Of a stretch of 64,000 nt of DNA, positions 24,416 to 32,879 are shown piece by piece. Every line of letters starts with the position of its first letter. Position 1 is the first letter of the stretch. The stretch is from Silvibacterium bohemicum (GTDB lineage: Bacteria; Acidobacteriota; Terriglobia; Terriglobales; Acidobacteriaceae). The stretch spans positions 248,001 through 312,000 of the forward strand of contig NZ_LBHJ01000020.1 of NCBI RefSeq assembly GCF_001006305.1, in the 5' to 3' direction. The position numbers and the translations under genes were made by a program. The notes under the pieces are model-generated. The model had not been told where the DNA came from and searched no databases. It saw only the letters and a list, made by a program, of their open reading frames with translations.

Positions 24416-26136
24416 TGCGAAGACTCCTTCGACTGCTGCTTCTTCTGCGCTTTGACTTGATCCTTACTCTGCTTCTGTTGATTGTTTTGCTGTTGGCCGC
24501 CTTGTCCGGGCTTGCCCTTCTGGTTTGTGCTCTCTCCCTGCGAATTCACAATCGATTGGTCGCCATATTGTTGCGGCCCGGAGTTCGGAACCTTATTTGT
24601 CTGTGCGCCGCCCTGGCCATTATTCTCGCCGGCCTCCTGTTTCTGCTGTGGCCGCACTTTCATCCCCGGCTGCGTTGTATCCGTGACCGTGGTTATCACC
24701 AGCTCGCCTTCCTGCAAACCGCTGAGGATCTCAACGGAGGGGCCGTAATCGCGGCCGATTTCAACGGGTACAATCTTGATCTTGTTGTCGTTCACAATGG
24801 CGACACTGGTACGGTCGTCGCGGACGACGACTGCATCGCCAGGTACCGTGATGGGTCCCACGCCGCGCACCTCGACGAAGCTGACAACCGCATACATGCC
24901 GGGATAAAGGCCGCCATCCCGATTGTCGACATCCACCTCGGTGAGCATGGTGCGCGTGTTCTGGTCGAGCGAAAGCGCGGCGCGGGTCACTGTGCCCTCG
25001 ATCGGCTTGCCCGATCTCTCCTGCACAAAAACCTGCGCAGGCATGCCGGTCTTGATATCCGAGGCATAGCCCTCGGGCACCGATACGAGAATGCGCAGCT
25101 TATCGAACTGAGCAACCGCGAAGAGCGGCCCTCCCTGCGCCTGCCCTGTAGATGGAGAAGCCGCCTGGTTGGATGAACCGGAACTGCCGCTGGTATTGGT
25201 GCTGCCGGCACTGGCCGTTCCGGCAGACGGGTTCTGCGAAGACGGCATCAGCGGAGTTCCGCCCGCACCGGATGTTCCCACCAACGCACCGATATCGGTA
25301 TTGCGCTGGGTCACGACGCCATCGAAAGGCGCTGTCACGCGTTCATAGCTTTGCAGCGCGATCACGCGTCCAAGATTGGCGCGAAAGCTTTCGACGTTTC
25401 GATGAGCCGAGGCCACTACGGCTACCTGCGTGTTGTAATCGGCTTCGCGCTGGTCTCCATCCTGTCGCGAAAAAACGCCCTTCGCCACCAGCACGCGCCA
25501 CCGCTCCCACGTCACTTTGTTCAGAGCCAACTGCGCCTGCTGCTGCGCTTCCTGGGCTTCGGCCTGCCGCAATTGTTCGCGCGCCTGATCTACCTGTTGA
25601 TCGAGATCGGGAGCATCAATGAGAGCCATTAGCTGGCCCTTCTTCACGTGATCTCCAATGTCGACAAAACGCTGACGAAGATAGCCATTCGCACGCGCAT
25701 AGATAAAGGCTTCGGTGAGCGGAGCGGTTGTTCCCGGCACAGTAAGCTCGCCCGGAGCGTGCGAGCGCTTCACCTGCATTACTTCAACCTGCGGCTGCTC
25801 CTGCTCGCGCTGCTTTGCGGCTGCCGCGGCTTTCTTTTCCCGTTCATGTCTGGGCAGATATCCCAGCAGGAAGATGAGGAGCAGCGCTAGCACACCTGCG
25901 CCAATCCAAAGGAATATCTTTTTCCAGTTCCTGTGTTTACTGCGATGCTTGCGGTCATACTCCTGCTGCACATCGCGGTCGTGCTGAACCTTCTCGTGCT
26001 TTTTGTGCGCAGCCTGCCGGGCCTGGGATTCCTCGCGCTCCCACTCTGCGCGCGTCATTCGCCGATCAGGATCTTTCTGCAACTGGCGGAGGTGTTCGTC
26101 CTCGGGGTAGACCCTTTGACTCAAGTCGTCGCTCAT
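24412..26136 (-). CDS. RND efflux periplasmic adaptor subunit
   Basis: The 574-residue protein is a membrane fusion protein. A charged cytoplasmic N-terminus of about 70 residues precedes one membrane helix (FLWIGAGVLALLLIFLLGYL). After it come a barrel-sandwich half (ELTVPGTTAPLTEAFIYARA), a coiled coil (VDQARQLRQAEAQEAQQQAQ), a second half with VTAPFDGVVTQRNTDIGALV, and a beta-barrel domain. The C-terminal 70 residues are Gln/Asn/Lys-rich and probably disordered. It connects the inner-membrane permease to the TolC channel. The long N-terminal cytoplasmic part and the low-complexity tail are unlike E. coli AcrA and look typical of large acidobacterial adaptors. The gene lies 10 bases after the permease. 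Confidence 0.9.
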   Translation of the reverse strand: MSDDLSQRVYPEDEHLRQLQKDPDRRMTRAEWEREESQARQAAHKKHEKVQHDRDVQQEYDRKHRSKHRNWKKIFLWIGAGVLALLLIFLLGYLPRHEREKKAAAAAKQREQEQPQVEVMQVKRSHAPGELTVPGTTAPLTEAFIYARANGYLRQRFVDIGDHVKKGQLMALIDAPDLDQQVDQAREQLRQAEAQEAQQQAQLALNKVTWERWRVLVAKGVFSRQDGDQREADYNTQVAVVASAHRNVESFRANLGRVIALQSYERVTAPFDGVVTQRNTDIGALVGTSGAGGTPLMPSSQNPSAGTASAGSTNTSGSSGSSNQAASPSTGQAQGGPLFAVAQFDKLRILVSVPEGYASDIKTGMPAQVFVQERSGKPIEGTVTRAALSLDQNTRTMLTEVDVDNRDGGLYPGMYAVVSFVEVRGVGPITVPGDAVVVRDDRTSVAIVNDNKIKIVPVEIGRDYGPSVEILSGLQEGELVITTVTDTTQPGMKVRPQQKQEAGENNGQGGAQTNKVPNSGPQQYGDQSIVNSQGESTNQKGKPGQGGQQQNNQQKQSKDQVKAQKKQQSKESSQ

Positions 26137-26146
26137 AGATTTCTAC

Positions 26147-29100
26147 TCAAGCCGGCTGCGGCTCGCCTCCCGAAGTCTGCTCTCCCGTGGCGCGTTTGCC
26201 GCCCGGCTCGCGATTGGATTCATCGTCGTTTTCCGGCTGCTCGTCACCCTCGTGGTATGCCTTGTCGATCTCTTCGTCATAGTTCACCGGCGCTTCGGTG
26301 CGCAGCCACGAATACATAACGGGCACCACAAACAGAGTTCCTGGGGTCGCCAGCAGAAGTCCCCCGATGACGGCTCTCCCCAGGGAGGCATTCTGCTCGC
26401 CGCCTTCACCCAGCGCCAGAGCCATCGGAAGCATGCCGATGATCATGGCCAGCGCCGTCATGCAGACCGGACGCAGCCGCGTGAAGCCCGCGTTCATTGC
26501 GGCCTCGAGACTATCTTTTCCAGTGGCGCGTTCGTCGTTCGCAAAGACAATGAGCAGGATACTGTTTGCGGTGGCAATGCCGATCGTCATGATTGCGCCC
26601 ATCAGAGACGGCACGTTGAACGTGGTGCCGGTGAGGAAGAGCATCCATAAAACGCCCGCGAATGCGACAGGCAGCGCCATAAGAATGATGAGCGGATCGA
26701 GCCAGCTCTGGAAGTTCACTGTCATGAGCAGGTACACGAGAAGAATTGCAAAGATGATTCCAATGCCCAGCCGCACGAACGAATTGGTCATCGTCTGAAC
26801 TTCGCCGCGCAGCGCCAGCGATGTGCCGATCGGCAAGTCGTTCTCGGCTTTGTCCATGACTTTTCTGATGTCGCTCGCCACTCCGCCCAGGTCTCTCTGG
26901 TCGGTATCGGCGTAGATGTCATAGACTCGCTGGATGTTGTAGTGATTGATGATGGCCGGCACGATGTCCCGCTGAAAGTTGGCGACATTGCCCAGCAGTT
27001 GGCTGGTATTGCCGGCAGGAGAAGTGAGCGGCGTACGCGCCAGCGATTGCAGCGAATCAATCTTGTAAGTGGGTGTCTGGACCACGACCTGATAGTTCAC
27101 GCCGTTCTGCGGATTCAGCCACTCATTCGGAGCAGTTTGGCCAGTCCCCGTGAGCGAGATGAGCATGCTTTGCGCGATGTTCTCCTGGGTGAGTCCGATC
27201 TGCTGGGCTTTGACCCTGTCCACATTGACATCGATGGTTGGCTGCGCCACTTGTTGATGGATGTGAACGTCGGCTACGCCAGGGATCGCCTGAACCTGCT
27301 TCAACAGCTTCTGTGCGAGCTGGTAGTTAGTTTTTCCGGGGCCGGCGACCTGCAGATCAATGGGAGCGGGCAGACCAAAGTCAAGAATCTGATTGGTGAT
27401 ATTTGCCGGCGTAAAGAAAAATACGCCGTCGGGAAATTTATCATGCAGATCGGTGCGCAGCTCGCGCATATAGAGCTGCGTATTTCGCTTGCCCGGCTTC
27501 AGAGAGATGAGCACATCGCCGTCCGAGTCCGAGGTAACGGAACTCGTGGAGAATGCGAGGTTGATGCCCCCATTGGGCAATCCAATATTGTCAAGAATCA
27601 ATTTGATCTGATCTTGCGGGATGATGCGGCGTATCTCTTTCTCTACGGCAGCGAAATATTGCTCTGCATCTTCAGGCCGCATTCCTTGTGGGGGATCGAC
27701 GTGAAGATCCATCTGCCCGGAATCCACGTACGGAAAGAAGTCCTGGCCGATCATGAAAACCAGCGGCACGGAGAGGAGAACGAACACCCCGAAGATGCCG
27801 ATGGTGAGTCCGCGATTCTCAAGGGTCCAGCCCAGCGCACTTTTATAGTTTTCCCGACGCCGCTCAAACCATCGGTCGAATTTCGAGTGAATCCGCCAGA
27901 TCCAGTTCTCCTCTTCTTCTTTCTTCGCTGCCTCTTCATCCTGATAAAGCGCAATCTCTTTATCGAGGAGGTAGTGCATCATAGTTGGCACCAGAGTCCG
28001 CGACAGGAAGTAGGAGGCCATCATGGCAAACACTACGGCCATCGCGAGCGGCGTGAATAGATACCGCGCGGGCCCGGTTAACAACACCACTGGCGTGAAG
28101 ACCATGCATATGGCAAGGGTCGAAACAAATGCGGGAGCAGCCACCTGCTGAGCGCTATCGAGAATGGCGCGCACCAGCGGCTTCTTCTCGCTCATGTTGC
28201 GGTGCGTATTTTCGATCTCGACCGTTGCATCGTCAACAAGAATGCCGACCGCCAAGGCTAGGCCGCCCAGAGTCATCACATTAATGGTCTGCTGCAGCGC
28301 ATAGAGGATGACAAGCGAAGTCGCAATCGAAAGCGGAATCGAAGTGCAAACGATCAGAGTCGATCGCCATGACCCGAGAAAAAGCAGGATCATCAGCGCG
28401 GTCAGTCCCGCGGCAATTGCCGCCTCGCGCACCACTTCGGTGATCGACTCCGAGACAAAGATCGATTGATCGAAGAGCGGCGTGATCTGCAGTCCGGCTG
28501 GCAATCCAGCCTTCACCAGAGGAAGCATTTGCTTCACGTTCTTGACGATGTCTAGAGTGGAGGTCTCCCCGTTTTTCAATACCGTAAGAAGTGCCGAACG
28601 TTTTCCATCCTGTCGAACTATATTTTCCTGCGGCGCGTAGCCAAGCCGAACTTGCGCCACATCTTTGACCAGAACAACCGCGCCATTGTTGGCGCGAACA
28701 GGCAGATCGTTGAGCGCGGACACCAGCGCTGGCGACGAGTTGAGCTTTACGATGAATTCGCGGTCGCCGATCCGCGCTAATCCCGCGGGTAGAATCAAAT
28801 TCTGATTGTTGACCGCATTTGAAATGTCCACCGCGGACAGATGCTTCGCGTACATCTGATTTGGATCGATATCCACCTGGACCTGGCGCACCTTGCCGCC
28901 ATATGGAAGCGGAATCGAAGCACCCTCCACATTCGCCAGCCGCGGCCGGATGAAGGACAGCCCCAGGTCGTAGAGGTCTTCCTCGGTCAGCCCCTGCCCG
29001 GAGAGACCGAGCTGCAGAATGGGAACGCTCGATGCATCGTATTTGAGAATATTCGGCGGGAAAGTCCCCGGAGGCAGCACACGCAGCACAGTCTGCACCA

Positions 29101-29434
29101 CCGCGGTGATCTGCGACAAGGCAAGCTCCACCTTCACCCGAGGCTGAAAAAATACGCGAATGACGGCGACGCCCTGGTAGCTCTCCGATTCCGTATGCTC
29201 GATGTCGTTGACGGTGGTGGTCAGCGCACGCTCGCACACCGTAACGATGCGGCCTTCCATCTCCTGCGGAGGAAGTCCGGTGTAGCTCCACACAATCGTG
29301 ACAACCGGAATATCGATGTACGGATAAATATCCTTAGGCGCTTCGATACAAGTGCCAATCCCCAAGAGCAGCATCAGCAGCGAAAAGACGACAAAAGTAT
29401 AAGGGCGCCGAAGCGCAAGCCGAACAATCCACAT
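26147..29434 (-). CDS. RND efflux permease subunit (AcrB/HAE1 family)
   Basis: The 1095-residue permease has 12 membrane helices in two groups of six. The N-terminus MWIVRLALRRPYTFVVFSLL is a clean start. A proton-relay acidic pair appears in GILVDDATVEIENTHR (TM4), followed by the usual segment VRAILDSAQQVAAPAFVSTL. The second half repeats with VLWMLFLTGTTFNVPSLMG and GRAVIGGLLLATP. Large periplasmic porter domains lie between TM1-2 and TM7-8. An AGGA lies about 12 bases before the ATG, and the gene is divergent from the LigD-type gene. The tail after the last helix (about 60 residues) is acidic and hydrophilic. Substrate unknown: drugs, solvents or metabolites. Confidence 0.93.
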   Translation of the reverse strand: MWIVRLALRRPYTFVVFSLLMLLLGIGTCIEAPKDIYPYIDIPVVTIVWSYTGLPPQEMEGRIVTVCERALTTTVNDIEHTESESYQGVAVIRVFFQPRVKVELALSQITAVVQTVLRVLPPGTFPPNILKYDASSVPILQLGLSGQGLTEEDLYDLGLSFIRPRLANVEGASIPLPYGGKVRQVQVDIDPNQMYAKHLSAVDISNAVNNQNLILPAGLARIGDREFIVKLNSSPALVSALNDLPVRANNGAVVLVKDVAQVRLGYAPQENIVRQDGKRSALLTVLKNGETSTLDIVKNVKQMLPLVKAGLPAGLQITPLFDQSIFVSESITEVVREAAIAAGLTALMILLFLGSWRSTLIVCTSIPLSIATSLVILYALQQTINVMTLGGLALAVGILVDDATVEIENTHRNMSEKKPLVRAILDSAQQVAAPAFVSTLAICMVFTPVVLLTGPARYLFTPLAMAVVFAMMASYFLSRTLVPTMMHYLLDKEIALYQDEEAAKKEEEENWIWRIHSKFDRWFERRRENYKSALGWTLENRGLTIGIFGVFVLLSVPLVFMIGQDFFPYVDSGQMDLHVDPPQGMRPEDAEQYFAAVEKEIRRIIPQDQIKLILDNIGLPNGGINLAFSTSSVTSDSDGDVLISLKPGKRNTQLYMRELRTDLHDKFPDGVFFFTPANITNQILDFGLPAPIDLQVAGPGKTNYQLAQKLLKQVQAIPGVADVHIHQQVAQPTIDVNVDRVKAQQIGLTQENIAQSMLISLTGTGQTAPNEWLNPQNGVNYQVVVQTPTYKIDSLQSLARTPLTSPAGNTSQLLGNVANFQRDIVPAIINHYNIQRVYDIYADTDQRDLGGVASDIRKVMDKAENDLPIGTSLALRGEVQTMTNSFVRLGIGIIFAILLVYLLMTVNFQSWLDPLIILMALPVAFAGVLWMLFLTGTTFNVPSLMGAIMTIGIATANSILLIVFANDERATGKDSLEAAMNAGFTRLRPVCMTALAMIIGMLPMALALGEGGEQNASLGRAVIGGLLLATPGTLFVVPVMYSWLRTEAPVNYDEEIDKAYHEGDEQPENDDESNREPGGKRATGEQTSGGEPQPA

Positions 29435-29494
29435 CCGCTGTTATTTCCTGACCATTGGGTTCTATGAAATGAGTTAGATGCAATTAAGGGGAAG

Positions 29495-30907
29495 ATGGAA
29501 AGGATTAAGGCTGTTAGTGAATTCACGGGCTTCCCACGGATGGAAGAAATCGCGCGTTCCCCTGCCCAGATCAAAGCATCAGATCGTGATGTGGGGACGG
29601 GGTGCGGCGATATGGCAAAAACAGAAGCAGCGGAGGTCCTCCAGATCGATGGGCAAGAGGTAAAAGTCACACATCCGGAGAAGCTTTATTTTTCGAAGCA
29701 AATCAAGCTCACCAAGCTGGACCTCGTCAACTACTACCTGTCCGTTGCTCCCGGCGCGCTCGCCGGTATCTCAAATCGCCCGATCGTTTTGAAAAGGTTT
29801 GTCAATGGGGCGGAAGAGCCTGCCTTTTATCAGAAACGTGCTCCCGAAGATCATCCCGCCTGGCTGCACACGATTACGCTTTCGTTTCCTTCCGGCAGAA
29901 CCGCGGAAGAGCTGGTAGTCGACAATACCGCCGGACTTATATGGATCGTGAATCTCGGTTGCATAGAGCTGCACCCGCACGCCGTACGGGCCAGCGATCT
30001 CGACCATCCCGATGAATTGAGAGTCGACCTCGATCCCGGTCCAGGAGTTGGCTGGGAAGATGTGCGCAGAGTTGCGCTCGAGGTAAATGCTTTGCTGAAA
30101 CAACGCGGATTGCACGGATGGCCCAAGACGAGCGGATCACGAGGGATGCACATCAATGTTCGAATCGAGCCGAGATGGACCTTCGATGAGGTCCGGCGCG
30201 CAGCACTTGCTCTATCTCGCGAGGTCGAACGCCGTGTGCCCACGCTGGCCACTTCCAAATGGTGGAAAGAGGAAAGGCATGGTGTCTTCATCGATTACAA
30301 CCAGAATGCCAAGGACCGTACGACGGCTTCAGCCTATTCGGTTCGGCCTTTACCCGACGCGCGAGTTTCAACGCCGCTTACATGGGATGAAGTTCCCGAT
30401 TGTAACCCCGCAGATTTCACCGTCTTCACTGTGCCGAAGCGATTCGCGACCATCGGCGATCCCCACGCCGACATGGACGCGCACGCTGGCTCGCTTGAAC
30501 AGCTTCTCGAGATGGCCGCGCTCGACGATGCTGCAAACCTCGGCGACGCACCATGGCCGCCCCATTTCCGCAAAACTGCAGACGAGAAACCTCGTGTTGC
30601 CCCTTCACGTGCGAAAGCAGCTCGAACCAAGATGCCGCTGATCGTTGTGGCCAATTCTGCTGATAAAGAAGCTGCGTTGGCGGGTCTTGAGAGATGGAAG
30701 GCAGGACATTCGAAAGCGGCCGAGTATCTGAACGTGGAAGATGTACTCGTGGATTCGATGCGAGGCACGTCTTCGACATGGACAAGAATCCGCGTGAACT
30801 TGCGCAATGTTCCGGAGGGCATACGGCCGGATCAGGAGGCTCCCGATCCCGATGACGACCCGACGCGCAAGGCCAGGAAACCTCGCGGCGATTCGTCAAA
30901 ACGATAA
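29495..30907 (+). CDS. LigD-type DNA polymerase/primase (NHEJ polymerase domain)
   Basis: The 470-residue protein is the POL domain of LigD encoded alone. Key features are THPEKLYFSKQIKLTKLDLV at the start of the domain, catalytic acids in DELRVDLDPGPG (Asp-Leu-Asp), SGSRGMHINVRI with a His, and the C-terminal block DYNQNAKDRTTASAYSVRPL. LigD-Pol adds ribonucleotides and fills gaps at broken ends in bacterial non-homologous end joining. A C-terminal extension of about 150 residues (after residue 320) contains a small domain and a Lys/Arg/Pro tail. The start is uncertain: the 29495 ATG has AAGGGGAAG just upstream, but a domain-like start at 29612 (MAKTEAAEVLQIDG) is also plausible. It is convergent with, and two bases apart from, a DNA ligase gene. 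Confidence 0.9.
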   Translation: MERIKAVSEFTGFPRMEEIARSPAQIKASDRDVGTGCGDMAKTEAAEVLQIDGQEVKVTHPEKLYFSKQIKLTKLDLVNYYLSVAPGALAGISNRPIVLKRFVNGAEEPAFYQKRAPEDHPAWLHTITLSFPSGRTAEELVVDNTAGLIWIVNLGCIELHPHAVRASDLDHPDELRVDLDPGPGVGWEDVRRVALEVNALLKQRGLHGWPKTSGSRGMHINVRIEPRWTFDEVRRAALALSREVERRVPTLATSKWWKEERHGVFIDYNQNAKDRTTASAYSVRPLPDARVSTPLTWDEVPDCNPADFTVFTVPKRFATIGDPHADMDAHAGSLEQLLEMAALDDAANLGDAPWPPHFRKTADEKPRVAPSRAKAARTKMPLIVVANSADKEAALAGLERWKAGHSKAAEYLNVEDVLVDSMRGTSSTWTRIRVNLRNVPEGIRPDQEAPDPDDDPTRKARKPRGDSSKR

Positions 30908-30908
30908 T

Positions 30909-32117
30909 TCAGCGATTCTTCGGGAAGATTGATTTCAACTCTTCCGGTGGTACGACCTCCAGCTGCTCGTACGTGCAATCCTGCGGTTTCTTGTCGAAGC
31001 GCCAACGCCGAAACTGCGCCATATGGCGGAACCGTCCACTCTGCATGTGCTCATATGCCACCTCTGCAACGAGTTCCAGCCGAAGCGGCTCCCATGAGAG
31101 ATCTTTCCCCTGACTCCAGCGGCTTTGTGCGCCAGGCCTTCGAGAGCCAGCGCCACCTTCGGCCTCATCGTCGAGGATTTCGCTCCATGGATGGTCCGCA
31201 GCAGCATTCTTCCGATAGGGCTCGAGGTACTCCACAAGTTCATACCGCTTTTCAAGTGGAAAGCTACCACAGACGCCGACATGCTGCAGCGTTCCCGACT
31301 CGTTGTACAACCCAAGCAGCAATGACCCTACCGCAGGCTTATCGCCCTTACGATACCAGCGAAACCCCGCGACAACACAGTCGCAGTCACGCTCATGTTT
31401 TACTTTGAACATCGTTCGCTTGTCGGATTGATAAGTGTTGTCCTTAGCTTTCGCGATAACACCGTCGAAGCCAGCTCCCTCGAAGCGTTGGAACCAGTCG
31501 CGCGCCAATGCAGGATCATCGGTGGCCGGCGTGATATGGAGCGGCAATTTCGCTTTTGAGAGGATCGATTCCAGCTTTTCGCGTCGAGCAGCAAATGCCT
31601 TTTCTCGCCAATCGTGATCACCCTCAGCAAGCAGATCGAAGAATACGATGGAGGCGGGCGTCTGCTGGCTAAGCAGCTTCACTCTCGATGCCGCCGGGTG
31701 AATGCGGAGCTGCAGCGCATCGAAGTCGAGCGCGCCGTTTCTTGAGATCACGATTTCCCCGTCGAGAACGCACTTATCACGCAACTGCTCCAGCAGCGGG
31801 TCGATCAACTCCGGAAAGTAGCGGTTCAGCGGCTTCCCTTCCCGGCTTTGAAGCAGAATCTCATCCCCTTCGCGAAATACGAGCGTACGAAAGCCATCCC
31901 ACTTGGGCTCGTAAATCCACCCGGAACCGATAGGCAACTTATCCACACGCTTCGCCAGCATCGGAAGTACGGGTGGTTCGACGGGAAGATTCATCTTTTT
32001 TTGCCGGACTTCATGGCCGTATTCACTTTCTGCCGCCTTTGCGGAACGCTTCAAATGGCTCTTCATAATATTTCCAACTTGACCACCTAATTCCAACCGT
32101 TCACGCAATGTAGGCAC
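30909..32117 (-). CDS. ATP-dependent DNA ligase (LigD ligase-domain type)
   Basis: The 402-residue frame encodes an ATP-dependent ligase. The adenylated Lys72 lies in EPKWDGFR, the KxDGxR motif. Motif III is near DGEIVISRNGALDFDALQLR, motif IV in GFDGVIAKAKDNTY and motif V near FKVKHERDCDCVVAGFRWY. An OB-fold C-terminus ends at RRWRFDKKPQDCTYEQLE. The first start (GTG, with GAGG 7 bases upstream) adds 41 residues before MNLPVEPPVLPMLAK, the usual start of such ligases; either is possible. It seals nicks, presumably with the polymerase gene beside it. No Ku gene is seen in the window. Confidence 0.88.
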   Translation of the reverse strand: MPTLRERLELGGQVGNIMKSHLKRSAKAAESEYGHEVRQKKMNLPVEPPVLPMLAKRVDKLPIGSGWIYEPKWDGFRTLVFREGDEILLQSREGKPLNRYFPELIDPLLEQLRDKCVLDGEIVISRNGALDFDALQLRIHPAASRVKLLSQQTPASIVFFDLLAEGDHDWREKAFAARREKLESILSKAKLPLHITPATDDPALARDWFQRFEGAGFDGVIAKAKDNTYQSDKRTMFKVKHERDCDCVVAGFRWYRKGDKPAVGSLLLGLYNESGTLQHVGVCGSFPLEKRYELVEYLEPYRKNAAADHPWSEILDDEAEGGAGSRRPGAQSRWSQGKDLSWEPLRLELVAEVAYEHMQSGRFRHMAQFRRWRFDKKPQDCTYEQLEVVPPEELKSIFPKNR

Positions 32118-32189
32118 CCGAACCTCAAATGGACAAGTCTAATCCCCATCGTTTGTGACTCACTCACTTTCCCACGGAGACAATCCATA

Positions 32190-32405
32190 GTGAAGCGAGA
32201 ATCGCCGAGCATCAACCTGACTCCCGTTTGTCCCCACCGATTCAATGATATTGCCCGATACTACGATTCGATCCGTATGGCTTGCGCGAAGGCAATCGGT
32301 AGCTCAATCGTGGATGCTGAGCTGATCGACTTAGAGTACGACCATAAGTGCCAGTGCCATATCTTAATTGACTTCCTGAGAGGTTATCACCGAAGCAGGA
32401 TGTAG
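32190..32405 (+). CDS. Small Cys-motif protein (SICRxCARTV family), diverged copy 3
   Basis: The 71-residue product starts from GTG (GGAGAC about 10 bases upstream). The segment YYDSIRMACAKAIGSSIVDAEL aligns with QSICRICARTVGVSSTESEL of the protein at 19923-20195, and LIDLEYDHKCQCHILIDF aligns with SDREYQHICDGSIILDF. The first Cys of the CxxC is replaced by Arg (SIRMAC), although the remaining Cys and the His-x-Cys are kept. It lies alone, after the ligase promoter region. Function unknown; the low identity means homology is a proposal. Confidence 0.55.
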   Translation: MKRESPSINLTPVCPHRFNDIARYYDSIRMACAKAIGSSIVDAELIDLEYDHKCQCHILIDFLRGYHRSRM

Positions 32406-32509
32406 TTCCCGCAACCCGAGTGACCGTACATCGAATTGTGAGTTGTGGCAGCTCAGGGCGCGCTAAAGCATGTTTTTGAGTGGTTTCGCCATCGCCCGAT
32501 GATCTACGG

Positions 32510-32692
32510 TCAAGCCGATTTCTTCTGCTGTGTGGCCTCGGTTGCCTCGATTTCGCCCTGCGCGCGTTTATCCTTGGCCGATTCAACCTCTGATTGATCC
32601 GGATTCTGGCGTGATGAAACTTCAGCTTGCTCTGCCAATCCATCGCTTACTTTCTGTTGTCCCTGCTTCGATTTCTGCTCGTTGTCTGTCAC
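32510..32692 (-). CDS. Small hydrophilic protein of unknown function
   Basis: The 60-residue protein is very polar (MTDNEQKSKQGQQKVSDGL...), rich in Gln, Glu, Lys and Ser and likely disordered. The start is GTG with an excellent ribosome site (GGGAGGAG, about 8 bases upstream), which is the main reason to believe it is expressed. It is preceded by a region of no known gene and is divergent from the MFS transporter. I cannot assign a role. Confidence 0.5.
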   Translation of the reverse strand: MTDNEQKSKQGQQKVSDGLAEQAEVSSRQNPDQSEVESAKDKRAQGEIEATEATQQKKSA

Positions 32693-32879
32693 AGTAGTTC
32701 TCCTCCCGGTTTTAAACTGCCGTAACCAGTTGGATGCAGCCGTATGTGAAACGATTAGCCCCGTCCGCGACGCCTTGTATTGGTAGGCCAGAATTCCGAC
32801 CCATCACGCTTGCAACTTTTCCTCATCATCTTGAACAGAGAAGAAAGCGGAATCCCGTCCGCATCTCATCCAAGCAAAG

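Noticed and set aside
26942-28060. 372-residue plus-strand frame opposite the RND permease
   Set aside because: Antisense to conserved permease motifs; rich in His/Arg from reversed codons and without domains.
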